A stretch of 64,000 nt of DNA from JADCRZ01 sp041751095 (GTDB lineage Bacteria > Bacteroidota > Bacteroidia > Chitinophagales > Chitinophagaceae), in NCBI GenBank assembly GCA_041751095.1, contig JBGSYC010000097.1:1-64000 (forward strand). Reading direction: 5' to 3'. Below the pieces are notes generated by a model. That model made no database searches. It was not told where the DNA came from and worked only from the letters and a program-made list of their open reading frames with translations. Positions 7,824 to 16,694 of the stretch are shown one piece after another (positions within the stretch are counted from its first letter, which is position 1; every line of letters starts with the position of its first letter). A program made the translations under genes and the position numbers.

Positions 7824-9194
7824 TTGAAATTTTCTTTTAAGCCGTCTTTCTGGATAAGTTCGTTATTCTTTACCCTGCTACAACGATTTTCACTGTTCTT
7901 TTTTGGACTTGCAGGATTTTTTATCCTGACCCATTATTCCCTCAGCAGGGAACAGGTAGGCATATATGCTTTGTTTCAGACAATCATCACCATGATTGAA
8001 TATGTTAAAATGGGGCTTCTTCGCAATGCATTGATAAAATTTGTTCATGACGCCAGGTTTGCAAACAGGTTCCGGGGAGTGCAAAGCGCTTCCCTGCTTA
8101 TAAATATCCTGTTTTCTGCTGCTGCCGGCGGCTTACTGTTTGTTTCCGGTGGATGGCTCGCCGACCTGCTAAAAACACCACAACTAAGCGGATTGCTTCA
8201 CCAGGGTATTTTCCTCGTGATTCTTCAGATACCTTTTAATCACTGCGAAATTGTTCAGCAAAGTAAAATGAAGTTTGAAACCACTTTTTATGCATATTTT
8301 CTGAGACAGGGATCATTATTCATTTTTATCCTGGGCACAGCGGTGATAAACAAAAGCTTATTATCCGTTCAAAGCCTGGTAACCGCGCAAATTGTATCTA
8401 TGCTGGTGGCCTCTGTGTACTTTCTGTTTGCAACAAGGAAACTCCTTTACACGGGTCTTCATTATGATAAAGAGATCATTGTCAGGCTGCTTCAGTATGG
8501 TAAATTTGTGTTTGGTACTGCTTTGGTCTCGCACCTGTATAAATTCTCTGATCACTTTGTTACAGCATATGCTACAGGCAACCCGGCAAAAGGTAAAGTT
8601 TTTGTATCTTATTATAGCGTAACCGGCCGGATTTCCGGTGTGCTGGATGTTCCTTTTATGGCGGTAGCCGATGTATTATTTGCAAAAAATGCACAAGCCA
8701 TGACAACAGACGGAGCAGGAAAAGTAAAATATTATTTTGAGAAAATGGTGGGAACACTCACTGCGCTGATCATCCCTGCCAGCCTGTTTATATTATTTGT
8801 GCCGGGCCTGGTAATCAGAATCGTTGCCGGCGACGATTACCTTGCGGCGGTACCTGTTTTACAGCTTACCATGTTCTTTGCCTTCTTACGGCCGTTCTTT
8901 AGTCAATTCGGCTTTACCATGGATTCAATCGGGAAGCCACACGTAAATTTCTGGGCAAACGTTGTTTTTCTTATCTTAAGCCTTGTTTCCACATATCTCT
9001 GTATCAGGTGGTTTGGCGGATTGATGGGTGCCGTGTATGCAACAACATTTAACACCATTGCAGGGTGTATTGCTTTTTACTTTCTCCTGCGCAAAAGCCT
9101 TAACATCGAACTGAAAAATATCGTCACCTATACCTTTTCCACATACCGGGATTTATTTCATTTACTGGTCAAAAGAAAAACGCGCCATGCATGA
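7824..9194 (+). CDS. Oligosaccharide flippase family protein (Wzx-like)
   Basis: 456-aa protein with about 12-14 hydrophobic helices, typical of MOP-superfamily polysaccharide flippases. The first segment FWISSLFFTLLQRFSLFFFGLAGFFILTHYSLSR and GIYALFQTIITMIEY resemble the family N-terminus. Such proteins move lipid-linked glycans across the inner membrane. The start codon is TTG; the first ATG downstream would cut into the first helix. Its stop overlaps the start of the next gene (ATGA). No glycosyltransferases are nearby, so the substrate is unknown. Confidence 0.8.
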   Translation: MKFSFKPSFWISSLFFTLLQRFSLFFFGLAGFFILTHYSLSREQVGIYALFQTIITMIEYVKMGLLRNALIKFVHDARFANRFRGVQSASLLINILFSAAAGGLLFVSGGWLADLLKTPQLSGLLHQGIFLVILQIPFNHCEIVQQSKMKFETTFYAYFLRQGSLFIFILGTAVINKSLLSVQSLVTAQIVSMLVASVYFLFATRKLLYTGLHYDKEIIVRLLQYGKFVFGTALVSHLYKFSDHFVTAYATGNPAKGKVFVSYYSVTGRISGVLDVPFMAVADVLFAKNAQAMTTDGAGKVKYYFEKMVGTLTALIIPASLFILFVPGLVIRIVAGDDYLAAVPVLQLTMFFAFLRPFFSQFGFTMDSIGKPHVNFWANVVFLILSLVSTYLCIRWFGGLMGAVYATTFNTIAGCIAFYFLLRKSLNIELKNIVTYTFSTYRDLFHLLVKRKTRHA

Positions 9195-9712
9195 GGCTTA
9201 AAGATGAAATATTAATGGAGCATTCAAAATTGCAATGCATGAAAATTGCCCGTTGGATCGGAAATTCCCAGCAGCGGTTTGATGAACTTTTTTACCTGTT
9301 CCTTAATGATGAATACCCGGCAGTACAGCGGGCAGCCTGGCCCCTCAGCGTTTGTGTAATTGAACATCCGGCTTTGATTAAAAAGCACTTTGGGAAATTG
9401 ATTGCCAATCTCAGGCGGCCAGGTTTACACAATGCAGTGAAGCGTAATACCATCCGGCTGTTGCAGGGTCTGACGATACCAAAGAAATATCACGGAGAAA
9501 TAATGGACATGTGCTTCACCTATATTTCTGATCCGGATGAGGCCGCGGCAGTTAAAGCATTTTCCCTTAAAGTGCTGCACGACCTGTCGAAGCTTTACCC
9601 TGATATCAAACAGGAACTAAGAACGATCATCGAGGAGCGCTGGGATTACGAAACGGCTGCTTTCAAAAGCAGGGCAAAACGTATTATCGCTGAGGAACAC
9701 CCTCCCGGGTAA
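9191..9712 (+). CDS. HEAT/ARM-repeat-like protein, function unknown
   Basis: 173-aa soluble, mostly helical protein. Repeated paired helices (FDELFYLFLNDEYPAVQRAAWPLSVCVIEHP, then RPGLHNAVKRNTIRLLQGL, then DEAAAVKAFSLKVLHDLSK) suggest HEAT-like repeats that bind other proteins. It is translationally coupled to the flippase by a 4-base overlap. Its last 29 bases overlap the end of the convergent NDH-2 gene. I do not know a specific function. Confidence 0.65.
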   Translation: MRLKDEILMEHSKLQCMKIARWIGNSQQRFDELFYLFLNDEYPAVQRAAWPLSVCVIEHPALIKKHFGKLIANLRRPGLHNAVKRNTIRLLQGLTIPKKYHGEIMDMCFTYISDPDEAAAVKAFSLKVLHDLSKLYPDIKQELRTIIEERWDYETAAFKSRAKRIIAEEHPPG

Positions 9713-10982
9713 CTGGTTTCTTTTGCCTGTGAAATTCCCTGAAGATAAGTCTGAGCGACTGATCATGCGTGAAATAATTGTACATCCAGTTCAAAAAGAC
9801 AAAAAGCCTGTTCTTTACTCCGAGGATCAGCATAAGGTGGAGAAACATCCATATCAGCCATGCAAAGATGCCACCGAAGTGTAATTTAGGTTTTGGGATA
9901 TCCACAACTGCCAGGTTCCTGCCAACGGTCGCCATCGAGCCTTTGTCATGATATTCGAATTCAAGAACCTCCTGGGGCGACTTGCGTTCAATCTTTGTAA
10001 GGTTCCCGGCAAGAAGCTTTGCCTGCTGCATAGCCACAGGCGCTACCTGCGGATGTCCCTGTGGAAACTTAGGCGTTTCCATATAAGATACGTCGCCAAG
10101 AGCGTAGATATTGGCATTATTAAGCACCCGGTTATACCGGTCTACCTTAATCCTGTTTCCCCTTCCAATCAATTCGGGGCTGATACCCGCAGGTACGTTT
10201 CCCTTAATACCCGCAGCCCAGACGACCATCGACGATTTCAGGTTCTCCCCGGAATTCAAGGTGACGGTTTCTCCGTCGTAGTCCTTTACAACCGTATTGA
10301 CCACTACTATAACACCGAGATCTTCAAGGTATTTGCGTGATTGTTCGGATGATTTTTCACTCATTACCCCGAGGGTCTTCGGTCCACCCTCCACCAGATA
10401 GATTTTCATTCGTGAAAAATCCAGTTCCGGGTAATCTTTTGGCAAAACATATTTCTTCATTTCAGCTACGGCGCCTGCAAGCTCAACGCCCGTGGGCCCC
10501 CCGCCGACGATGACGACGGTAAGCAGGCTGTCGTATTTTTTGTCATTGCACTTGCACAACGCATCTTCAAAATTCTGTAACAACCGGTGTCGGATCTGTA
10601 AGGCTTCAGTGGTGGACTTCATGGGAAAGGCGTTTTCCAAGAGCCTGGCATTCCCAAAAAAATTCGTGTCAGCACCGGTGGCAAGCACCAATATGTCGTA
10701 TTCGAAGTCGCCCACGTCAGTAACAACTTTATTTTCTTCCCCAACCACTTGTTGAACGGTTCCCAGCCTGATATGTACATTTTTGCTTTTCTGAAACACT
10801 TTCCGGAGCGGAAAGGAAATATTGCTTGCATCTAATCCGGAAGTGGCTACCTGGTAAAATAAGGGCTGAAACTGGTGATAATTATACTGGTCAATTAACG
10901 TGACATCAAAACCAGGTTTATTGTTTAGCCTCCTTGCAAGCTGCAAGCCCGCAAACCCACCGCCGATGATTACAAGTTTCAT
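9684..10982 (-). CDS. ndh: Type II NADH:quinone oxidoreductase (NDH-2)
   Basis: 432-aa flavoprotein. The FAD-binding motif GGGFAGLQLARRL is at residues 7-19, the NAD(H)-binding GGGPTGVELAGAVAE near 160-175, and the second FAD motif IYALGDVSYMETP near 290-303. The C-terminal segment FAWLIWMFLHLMLILGVKNRL followed by WMYNYFTHDQS matches the membrane-association tail of NDH-2. The enzyme oxidises NADH and reduces menaquinone without pumping protons. It lies 76 bases downstream of serA on the same strand and may share its transcript. Its 3' end overlaps the HEAT-like gene by 29 bases. Confidence 0.9.
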   Translation of the reverse strand: MKLVIIGGGFAGLQLARRLNNKPGFDVTLIDQYNYHQFQPLFYQVATSGLDASNISFPLRKVFQKSKNVHIRLGTVQQVVGEENKVVTDVGDFEYDILVLATGADTNFFGNARLLENAFPMKSTTEALQIRHRLLQNFEDALCKCNDKKYDSLLTVVIVGGGPTGVELAGAVAEMKKYVLPKDYPELDFSRMKIYLVEGGPKTLGVMSEKSSEQSRKYLEDLGVIVVVNTVVKDYDGETVTLNSGENLKSSMVVWAAGIKGNVPAGISPELIGRGNRIKVDRYNRVLNNANIYALGDVSYMETPKFPQGHPQVAPVAMQQAKLLAGNLTKIERKSPQEVLEFEYHDKGSMATVGRNLAVVDIPKPKLHFGGIFAWLIWMFLHLMLILGVKNRLFVFLNWMYNYFTHDQSLRLIFREFHRQKKPVTREGVPQR

Positions 10983-11058
10983 AAAGAATTTTCTTTTATT
11001 ACAACAATTTAAACAGGCAATGGTTTACATCTGCAGCAGAGGTTTACAGGATTGCGCC

Positions 11059-12294
11059 TTAGTAAAGCAATCTTACCTTAATGGTATCTCTAACCTCTTT
11101 TAGCAGCTGAAAAGCGTGCTGGGACAATTTCTTATCTACATCCAGTACCACATACCCTATATCCTCATTTGTTTTTAAATATTGTGCCAGAATGTTAATG
11201 TTATGGTTAGAAAGTTCTGTATTGATAGCCGAGAGTACACCCGGAACATTGTTATGAATGTGTAAGATTCGATGTGTTCCTTCCTGGGCAGGAAGACTGA
11301 TAGGCGGAACCGTATGTGAACCGATTGTCATTCCCATTTCAAGGAACTGGTATAGCTTATTGCTGACGTCTTCCCCGATATTGAGCTGGGCTTCTTCCGT
11401 AGACCCCCCAATATGGGGCGTCAATATCACATTAGGAAGATTCTGAAGCGGCGTTTCAAACCTTTCCCCGTTTTTTTCGGGTTCCTGCGGGTATACATCT
11501 ACGGCCGCTCCGGAGATCAGTCCGTCCTCAATGGCTTTCCGCAGGGCATCGAGATCAACTAACTCTCCCCTGGCGTAGTTAATCAAAATGGAGCCTTTTT
11601 TAAAGAATTTCAAATTCGTTTTGTTGATAAGGTGTTTAGACTGCGGGGTTTCCGGAACATGAAGGGTAATAATATCTGCCTGGCTGACTACTTCTTTTAA
11701 AGATTTTTTTGCAATGGCGTTTCCCAGTGGAAGCTTTGTTACAACGTCGTAATAAATGATCTTCATGCCCAAAGCTTCCGCCAATATGCTTACCTGCGTG
11801 CCAATATTTCCATAACCAATGATCCCTAAGGTTTTGCCCCGTAGCTCATAGCTGCCTTTAGCATCTTTCATCCAGATGCCTTCATGGGCAGCTTTATTCT
11901 TATCAGGTATTCTTCGGATAAGCATCACTGATAATCCGATAACAAGTTCAGCAACAGATCTGGTGTTGGAGTAAGGCGCATTGAACACAACAACACCCTG
12001 CTGCCTTGCGCTTTTGAGGTCTACCTGATTTACGCCAATACAAAAACAACCAATAGCCTGTAATTTTTTCGCCGCGTCAAGAATCTTTTTTGTGATCTGG
12101 GTTTTAGAACGAATGCCAAGGAGGTGCACGTCTTTGATCTCTCTGATCAACTCCTCCTCGCTCAACGCGCTTCCAACTCTTTTTACAGATGTGTATCCCG
12201 CATTTTTAAAATGTGATGCCGCAGCTTCACTTATATTCTCCAGGAACAAAACATTAACTTTTTCTTTGGGATAGCTCGTAGTCTGATTTTCCAT
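11059..12294 (-). CDS. serA: D-3-phosphoglycerate dehydrogenase with ACT domain
   Basis: 411-aa enzyme for the first step of serine synthesis. It shows the NAD-binding GYGNIGTQVSILAEALGM, the catalytic Arg in NYARGELVD, Glu in YPQEPE, and His in TPHIGGSTEEAQ. A C-terminal ACT domain (about 335-411, IHNNVPGVLSAINTELSNHNINILAQ) is the usual serine-binding feedback site. Length and order match E. coli-type SerA (410 aa). A weak promoter candidate lies upstream: minus-strand CATATTTG at 12337-12330 with a TTG at 12356-12354. Confidence 0.94.
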   Translation of the reverse strand: MENQTTSYPKEKVNVLFLENISEAAASHFKNAGYTSVKRVGSALSEEELIREIKDVHLLGIRSKTQITKKILDAAKKLQAIGCFCIGVNQVDLKSARQQGVVVFNAPYSNTRSVAELVIGLSVMLIRRIPDKNKAAHEGIWMKDAKGSYELRGKTLGIIGYGNIGTQVSILAEALGMKIIYYDVVTKLPLGNAIAKKSLKEVVSQADIITLHVPETPQSKHLINKTNLKFFKKGSILINYARGELVDLDALRKAIEDGLISGAAVDVYPQEPEKNGERFETPLQNLPNVILTPHIGGSTEEAQLNIGEDVSNKLYQFLEMGMTIGSHTVPPISLPAQEGTHRILHIHNNVPGVLSAINTELSNHNINILAQYLKTNEDIGYVVLDVDKKLSQHAFQLLKEVRDTIKVRLLY

Positions 12295-12439
12295 TTTACA
12301 ACAAAATCTTCTTTTATTTACAGTTCCTGCAAATATGTATTATATATTCGAAACAATAAAAAACAAAAGAAATCGTAATAAACCAGACCTGAAGCAAGGG
12401 TCTTAGTTTTTCCTGACTTCAAAATAAATTTTTATCCCT

Positions 12440-13606
12440 GTGAAAAGTGTTTGCGTGTTCCTGCTTGTACCTCTCTTATTTTGTTTCTGCAATCAGCAGG
12501 AAAAAAGAATTGGAGCTCTCCCGGGTAAAAATTTATCTGCAAATGCTGCCGCTATAATGGGTTCATTACCGCCTAAGGAAATGGCGCATTATCAACGTGC
12601 ATGTCAGCGCTTCTTCGACAGCCTGCTGCCTAAAAACAATTTTAACGGAAGCATCCTGGTAGCAAAAAGAGGCGTAGTGGTGTACGAACAATACCGCGGT
12701 TACATTGACCCCGTTGCCAAAAAAGATACCCTTACCCCTTCAAATGCCTTCCACGTTGCATCTGTTTCGAAAACTTTCACGGCAATGGCCATATTAAAGC
12801 TTTGGGAAGAAGGAAAACTGAATTTAGACGATGATCTTTCCAAATATTTTGTAGATTTCCCTTACCAGGGCGTTACCATCAAAATGCTGCTGAACCACCG
12901 TAGCGGGCTTCCTAATTATGTCCACTATCTTGAACATTATAAGTGGGACAAGAAAAAAATGGTCACGAATGCCGACGTCTTAAGTTCTCTTTACCAGATG
13001 CGGCCGCCATTGGAATTTCAGACCGGGAAACACTTTGCGTATTGCAATACTAATTATGCGTTACTTGCGCTGGTCATCGAAACGGTAAGCGGCTTTCCTT
13101 ATAACACCTACCTGGCCAATACATTCTTCAGGCCATTGCAGATGAATGACACGTATGTATTCACTCCTGCAGATATGGGTCGCGCTCTTCCCTCATTTGA
13201 ATGGAATAACCGGAAATACCCTTATGAATTTCTGGACGTAGTTTATGGAGATAAAAACATTTACAGCACCGTACGTGATATGCTTAAATGGAACCAGGCG
13301 CTTTATCCCGGCAGGTTTTTTTCAAAGCAAACGCTCGATAGTGCTTTTGCCCCATATAGTTTTGAAAAGGAAGGCAGACGCAATTACGGATTCGGCTGGC
13401 GGTTAACCCTGCTTGACAATGGAAAAAAGATGATCTATCACAACGGCTGGTGGCACGGTAATAATTCCGTTTTTATCCGCCTTATCGATGAGGAGGCGGT
13501 GGTTGTGGTACTAAGCAATAAGTTCAACAAGAGGATATACTCCTCCAAAAACATTTGTGATTTGTTCGGAGATTACATGCAATCTGCCGACTTCGGCAGC
13601 GAATAG
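12440..13606 (+). CDS. Serine hydrolase of the class C beta-lactamase/PBP family, lipoprotein
   Basis: 388-aa protein with an N-terminal lipoprotein-like signal (VFLLVPLLFCFCNQQ). The beta-lactamase fold motifs are present: SVSK (catalytic Ser-x-x-Lys) in FHVASVSKTFTAM near 108, YCN in FAYCNTNYALL near 197 as the YxN element, and HNGWWHG near 335 in place of KTG. This family includes esterases and D-amino peptidases as well as true beta-lactamases, so resistance should not be assumed. The start codon is GTG at 12440; no alternative ATG precedes the signal peptide. Confidence 0.85.
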   Translation: MKSVCVFLLVPLLFCFCNQQEKRIGALPGKNLSANAAAIMGSLPPKEMAHYQRACQRFFDSLLPKNNFNGSILVAKRGVVVYEQYRGYIDPVAKKDTLTPSNAFHVASVSKTFTAMAILKLWEEGKLNLDDDLSKYFVDFPYQGVTIKMLLNHRSGLPNYVHYLEHYKWDKKKMVTNADVLSSLYQMRPPLEFQTGKHFAYCNTNYALLALVIETVSGFPYNTYLANTFFRPLQMNDTYVFTPADMGRALPSFEWNNRKYPYEFLDVVYGDKNIYSTVRDMLKWNQALYPGRFFSKQTLDSAFAPYSFEKEGRRNYGFGWRLTLLDNGKKMIYHNGWWHGNNSVFIRLIDEEAVVVVLSNKFNKRIYSSKNICDLFGDYMQSADFGSE

Positions 13607-13745
13607 CCTCCCTGTGCAGCATGCCGGCAAGCCTTAAGAGATTTACCGGGTAAGCTGATTTCATGGGCTTGAATCTCACCTGTTTTCGGCCTCCCTTGTT
13701 ACAATAACCCGGCTGTACTATTCAATAATTGACTAATTTCCGGGC

Positions 13746-15260
13746 ATGCAAATACTCACTTCAGAGCAAATCCGCCAGTGGGATTTATTCACCATTCAAC
13801 GCGAACAAATATCTTCGGCAGATCTTATGGAGAGAGCTGCTTCGCGGTGCGTGGAATGGATAGAAGGTGCTGGTTATGAACAATCTTCTTTTGTAGTTTT
13901 TTGTGGGAAAGGGAATAATGGCGGAGACGGATTAGCCATGGCAAGGATGCTGAACGACAGCGGACAAGATGTTTCTGTTTACGTGCTGGAATTCAATCAA
14001 AAACCGTCTGAAGATTTTGCCGTTAACCTCGACAGGCTTTCGGCAACAGAAGTAACCATAAAGTTTATCAAACAGGACACCCTGCTTCCGGAGATTCCGG
14101 CGGGCGCTGTTGTCATTGATGCCCTTTTTGGATCAGGACTCACCCGCCCGGCAGAACCTCCCGCTTCGCTGGTAATTGAGCATATCAACAGTTCAGGGAA
14201 CGAAGTGATCTCCATTGACATTCCGAGTGGAATGTTCCCCGATACAAGTTCTCCCGGAGGGAATATTGTAAAAGCTTCGCATACCTTAAGTTTTCAATGT
14301 TATAAGCTGGCCTTTCTTTTGCCTGAGAATGCAGCTTTTTTTGGGATCATCCATATTCTTGACATTGGTTTATCACCGGAATATCTCAGTACGATTGAAC
14401 CTGCGGCAATCATTCCCGGAGTTGAAGAGGTATGTGATATTTACAAACCCCGGGACCGGTTCTCTCACAAGGGCAGTTTTGGTCACGTATTATTAATAGC
14501 AGGAAGCTTTGGAAAAATGGGCGCTGCCGTATTATCAGCCAGAGCGTGCCTGAGGGCCGGCGCCGGGCTGCTGACCTGTTTTATCCCGGGCTGCGGTTAT
14601 GAAATCATGCAGGTCTCTGTGCCTGAAGCAATGGCCATAGCAGATACTGAACAGTTACTGATCTCTTCCATCGATGTTGATCTGTCAAAGTACAACGCCA
14701 TCGTAATAGGCCCGGGCCTGGGAACTGACCAGGCAACTTCAAACGCGCTTGATCATTTTTCTCCCGATATTCCCATAGTAGCAGATGCCGATGCATTGAA
14801 CATTATATCCGGAAACAATGATCTTTTTCAGAGAATCACACCTTTCTCCATTATTACTCCCCATCCCAAAGAATTCGAGCGGTTGTTCGGCCGTTGTGAA
14901 AATGATTTCGAAAAAATTGTACTGGCAAAGAAAAAAGCGAAAGATCTCCGGCTGGTAATCATCCTGAAAGGCCATCATACTCTTATTGCAACGCCTTCGG
15001 GTAAAAGTTATTTTAACCTGACGGGTAACCCGGGCATGGCAACTGCCGGAAGCGGCGACGTACTTACAGGCATACTAAGTGCATTGTTGGCGCAGGGGTA
15101 CAATACCGAACAAGCCGCCGTTCTTGGGGTATATATTCATGGACTGGCGGGTGATATCGCGGCCGCATGCAGGTCACAAGAATCATTGATCGCCTCAGAT
15201 ATCATCGAATGTTTAGGAGAGGCCTTTCTACAGGTGAGCGGCAGCAGGCTATCAAGGTAA
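13746..15260 (+). CDS. nnr: Bifunctional NAD(P)H-hydrate epimerase/dehydratase
   Basis: 504-aa fusion that repairs damaged NAD(P)H. The N-terminal YjeF-type epimerase (about 1-215) has CGKGNNGGDGLAMARML and the SGLTRP and DIPSGMFPD segments. The C-terminal ADP-dependent dehydratase (about 228-500) has IGPGLG, IVADADALN, TPHPKEFERL and the ribokinase-like NPGMATAGSGDVLTGILSALL. Domain order and length match E. coli Nnr. It converges on the histidine kinase gene with a 41-base gap. Confidence 0.93.
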   Translation: MQILTSEQIRQWDLFTIQREQISSADLMERAASRCVEWIEGAGYEQSSFVVFCGKGNNGGDGLAMARMLNDSGQDVSVYVLEFNQKPSEDFAVNLDRLSATEVTIKFIKQDTLLPEIPAGAVVIDALFGSGLTRPAEPPASLVIEHINSSGNEVISIDIPSGMFPDTSSPGGNIVKASHTLSFQCYKLAFLLPENAAFFGIIHILDIGLSPEYLSTIEPAAIIPGVEEVCDIYKPRDRFSHKGSFGHVLLIAGSFGKMGAAVLSARACLRAGAGLLTCFIPGCGYEIMQVSVPEAMAIADTEQLLISSIDVDLSKYNAIVIGPGLGTDQATSNALDHFSPDIPIVADADALNIISGNNDLFQRITPFSIITPHPKEFERLFGRCENDFEKIVLAKKKAKDLRLVIILKGHHTLIATPSGKSYFNLTGNPGMATAGSGDVLTGILSALLAQGYNTEQAAVLGVYIHGLAGDIAAACRSQESLIASDIIECLGEAFLQVSGSRLSR

Positions 15261-15301
15261 ATTTATCTTCGTTAAAAGCGGGTATTATCAACCATTTTCC
15301 A

Positions 15302-16645
15302 TCAAAACTGCAGAATAAACGCAGTCCCTTTTCCTTCTACCGATTGCACCTGTATATTACCGCGGTGGAGCATCATGATCTGTTTGCATAAGCTAAGCCC
15401 TATGCCGCTGCCATTTTTTTTCGTTGTGAAAAAAGGAATGAAAATCTTGTCAACAACTTCGGCCGGCATTCCGGCGCCATTGTCTGCAACTTTTATTGTT
15501 ACTTTCTTGTTGGTCGCCAGGTATGCATTTAAAACAATCCTCGCTTCACTGGTGTCTTTTACTGCCTCGATTCCATTTACCACCAGGTTAATCAGTACCT
15601 GTTCGATGAGGCTTGCGTCAATATCGAGTTGAAGGTGCGTATCCTTCAGAATGATCTCCATGTCGATGTTTTTCTGATCCAGGGTAGGTTGCATCAGTTG
15701 CTGAAGGCTTTCGAACAGGTCTCTTACATAAACTTTTTTGAGATTAGGAACCGTGATCTTGTTCAGGTTTCGGTAAGTTTCAGCGAATTTCAACAGGCCC
15801 TCACTCCTTCTTTTAATGGTATCGATGCCAAGCTCGAGGTCATCCACGCTGCCTGATTCATTATTCAAAAAATGAACGGATTTCTGTAAACGGTTTTTCA
15901 AAGTGTCTGCAAGCGAGGAGATGGGCGCTATCGAGTTCATGATCTCATGGGTCATCACGTTAAGTAATTTCTGCCATGCTTTTGATTCTGTTTCATCCAG
16001 CGCTTCGCTAACATTCTGAAAAGCGATGAGCCTGAAAATGACTTTGTCGATCTGGAAGGCAGTTGCGGAAAGCAGTATTCTAAACGATTCCTTTTCAAGG
16101 CGGGCCGTTCCGATGGTATTGTCACCCGGCTTTAAATGAATGATCTGTGTATACAATGACTGGTCGCGTTTGGCAAGACTGTGTATCGTTTTAAGGTATG
16201 GCAACTGAAGCATCTTTTTTAAAGATTCATTCATCCACACGATAGTTCCGTCGTCTTCCTGGTAAGACAGGATGCCCGTATCAACAAGCTCCAGAATTTT
16301 TTGCAGGTACTGGTACTGGGTTTCTTTTTCCCTGCTGATTACCTTGAATGTGCTATTGATCTCGTTGAACCCTTTACGCAAAGGTTTCAGTTCGAGCGGG
16401 GCATGCTTTACATCAAAATACCGGGAGAAATCGCGATAATGAACAGCTTCGACAAATTGTTCCAGTTCTTCATGTGCTTTCCGGTGAAAGCGGTAAAATT
16501 CCACAACCTGGTAAATGATCACCGGGGCAAGAAAGGTGATATAAGGGAACCAGCCTTTAACCAACATAAACGATGAAGCGCTTAAGGTGCCGAAAAGCAA
16601 TATCACCCGTACAAGAATTCTCCACTCAAATTGTTTTACAGGCAC
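15302..16645 (-). CDS. Sensor histidine kinase with PAS domain (NtrB-like)
   Basis: 447-aa membrane kinase. Two helices at about 9-50 (RILVRVILLFGTLSASSFML and YITFLAPVIIYQVVEF) with a very short loop anchor it, so no large periplasmic sensor is present. A PAS-like region spans about 110-215. The phospho-accepting His233 is in MTHEIMNSIAPISSL; N-box LINLVVNGIEAV, G1 DNGAGMP and G2 GSGIGLSL follow. It is the second gene of a two-gene operon, 49 bases after the NtrC-type regulator, and the likely signal source for it. Confidence 0.9.
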   Translation of the reverse strand: MPVKQFEWRILVRVILLFGTLSASSFMLVKGWFPYITFLAPVIIYQVVEFYRFHRKAHEELEQFVEAVHYRDFSRYFDVKHAPLELKPLRKGFNEINSTFKVISREKETQYQYLQKILELVDTGILSYQEDDGTIVWMNESLKKMLQLPYLKTIHSLAKRDQSLYTQIIHLKPGDNTIGTARLEKESFRILLSATAFQIDKVIFRLIAFQNVSEALDETESKAWQKLLNVMTHEIMNSIAPISSLADTLKNRLQKSVHFLNNESGSVDDLELGIDTIKRRSEGLLKFAETYRNLNKITVPNLKKVYVRDLFESLQQLMQPTLDQKNIDMEIILKDTHLQLDIDASLIEQVLINLVVNGIEAVKDTSEARIVLNAYLATNKKVTIKVADNGAGMPAEVVDKIFIPFFTTKKNGSGIGLSLCKQIMMLHRGNIQVQSVEGKGTAFILQF

Positions 16646-16694
16646 TGAAAGGGTTTAAGGATGAAAGATCGGGAATGTGACAAGCCCCGTTTGG

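Noticed and set aside
12440..13606. Serine hydrolase read as an antibiotic-resistance beta-lactamase
   Set aside because: Class C-like motifs are shared by many esterases and peptidases; the KTG element is replaced by HNG, so a resistance call is not supported.
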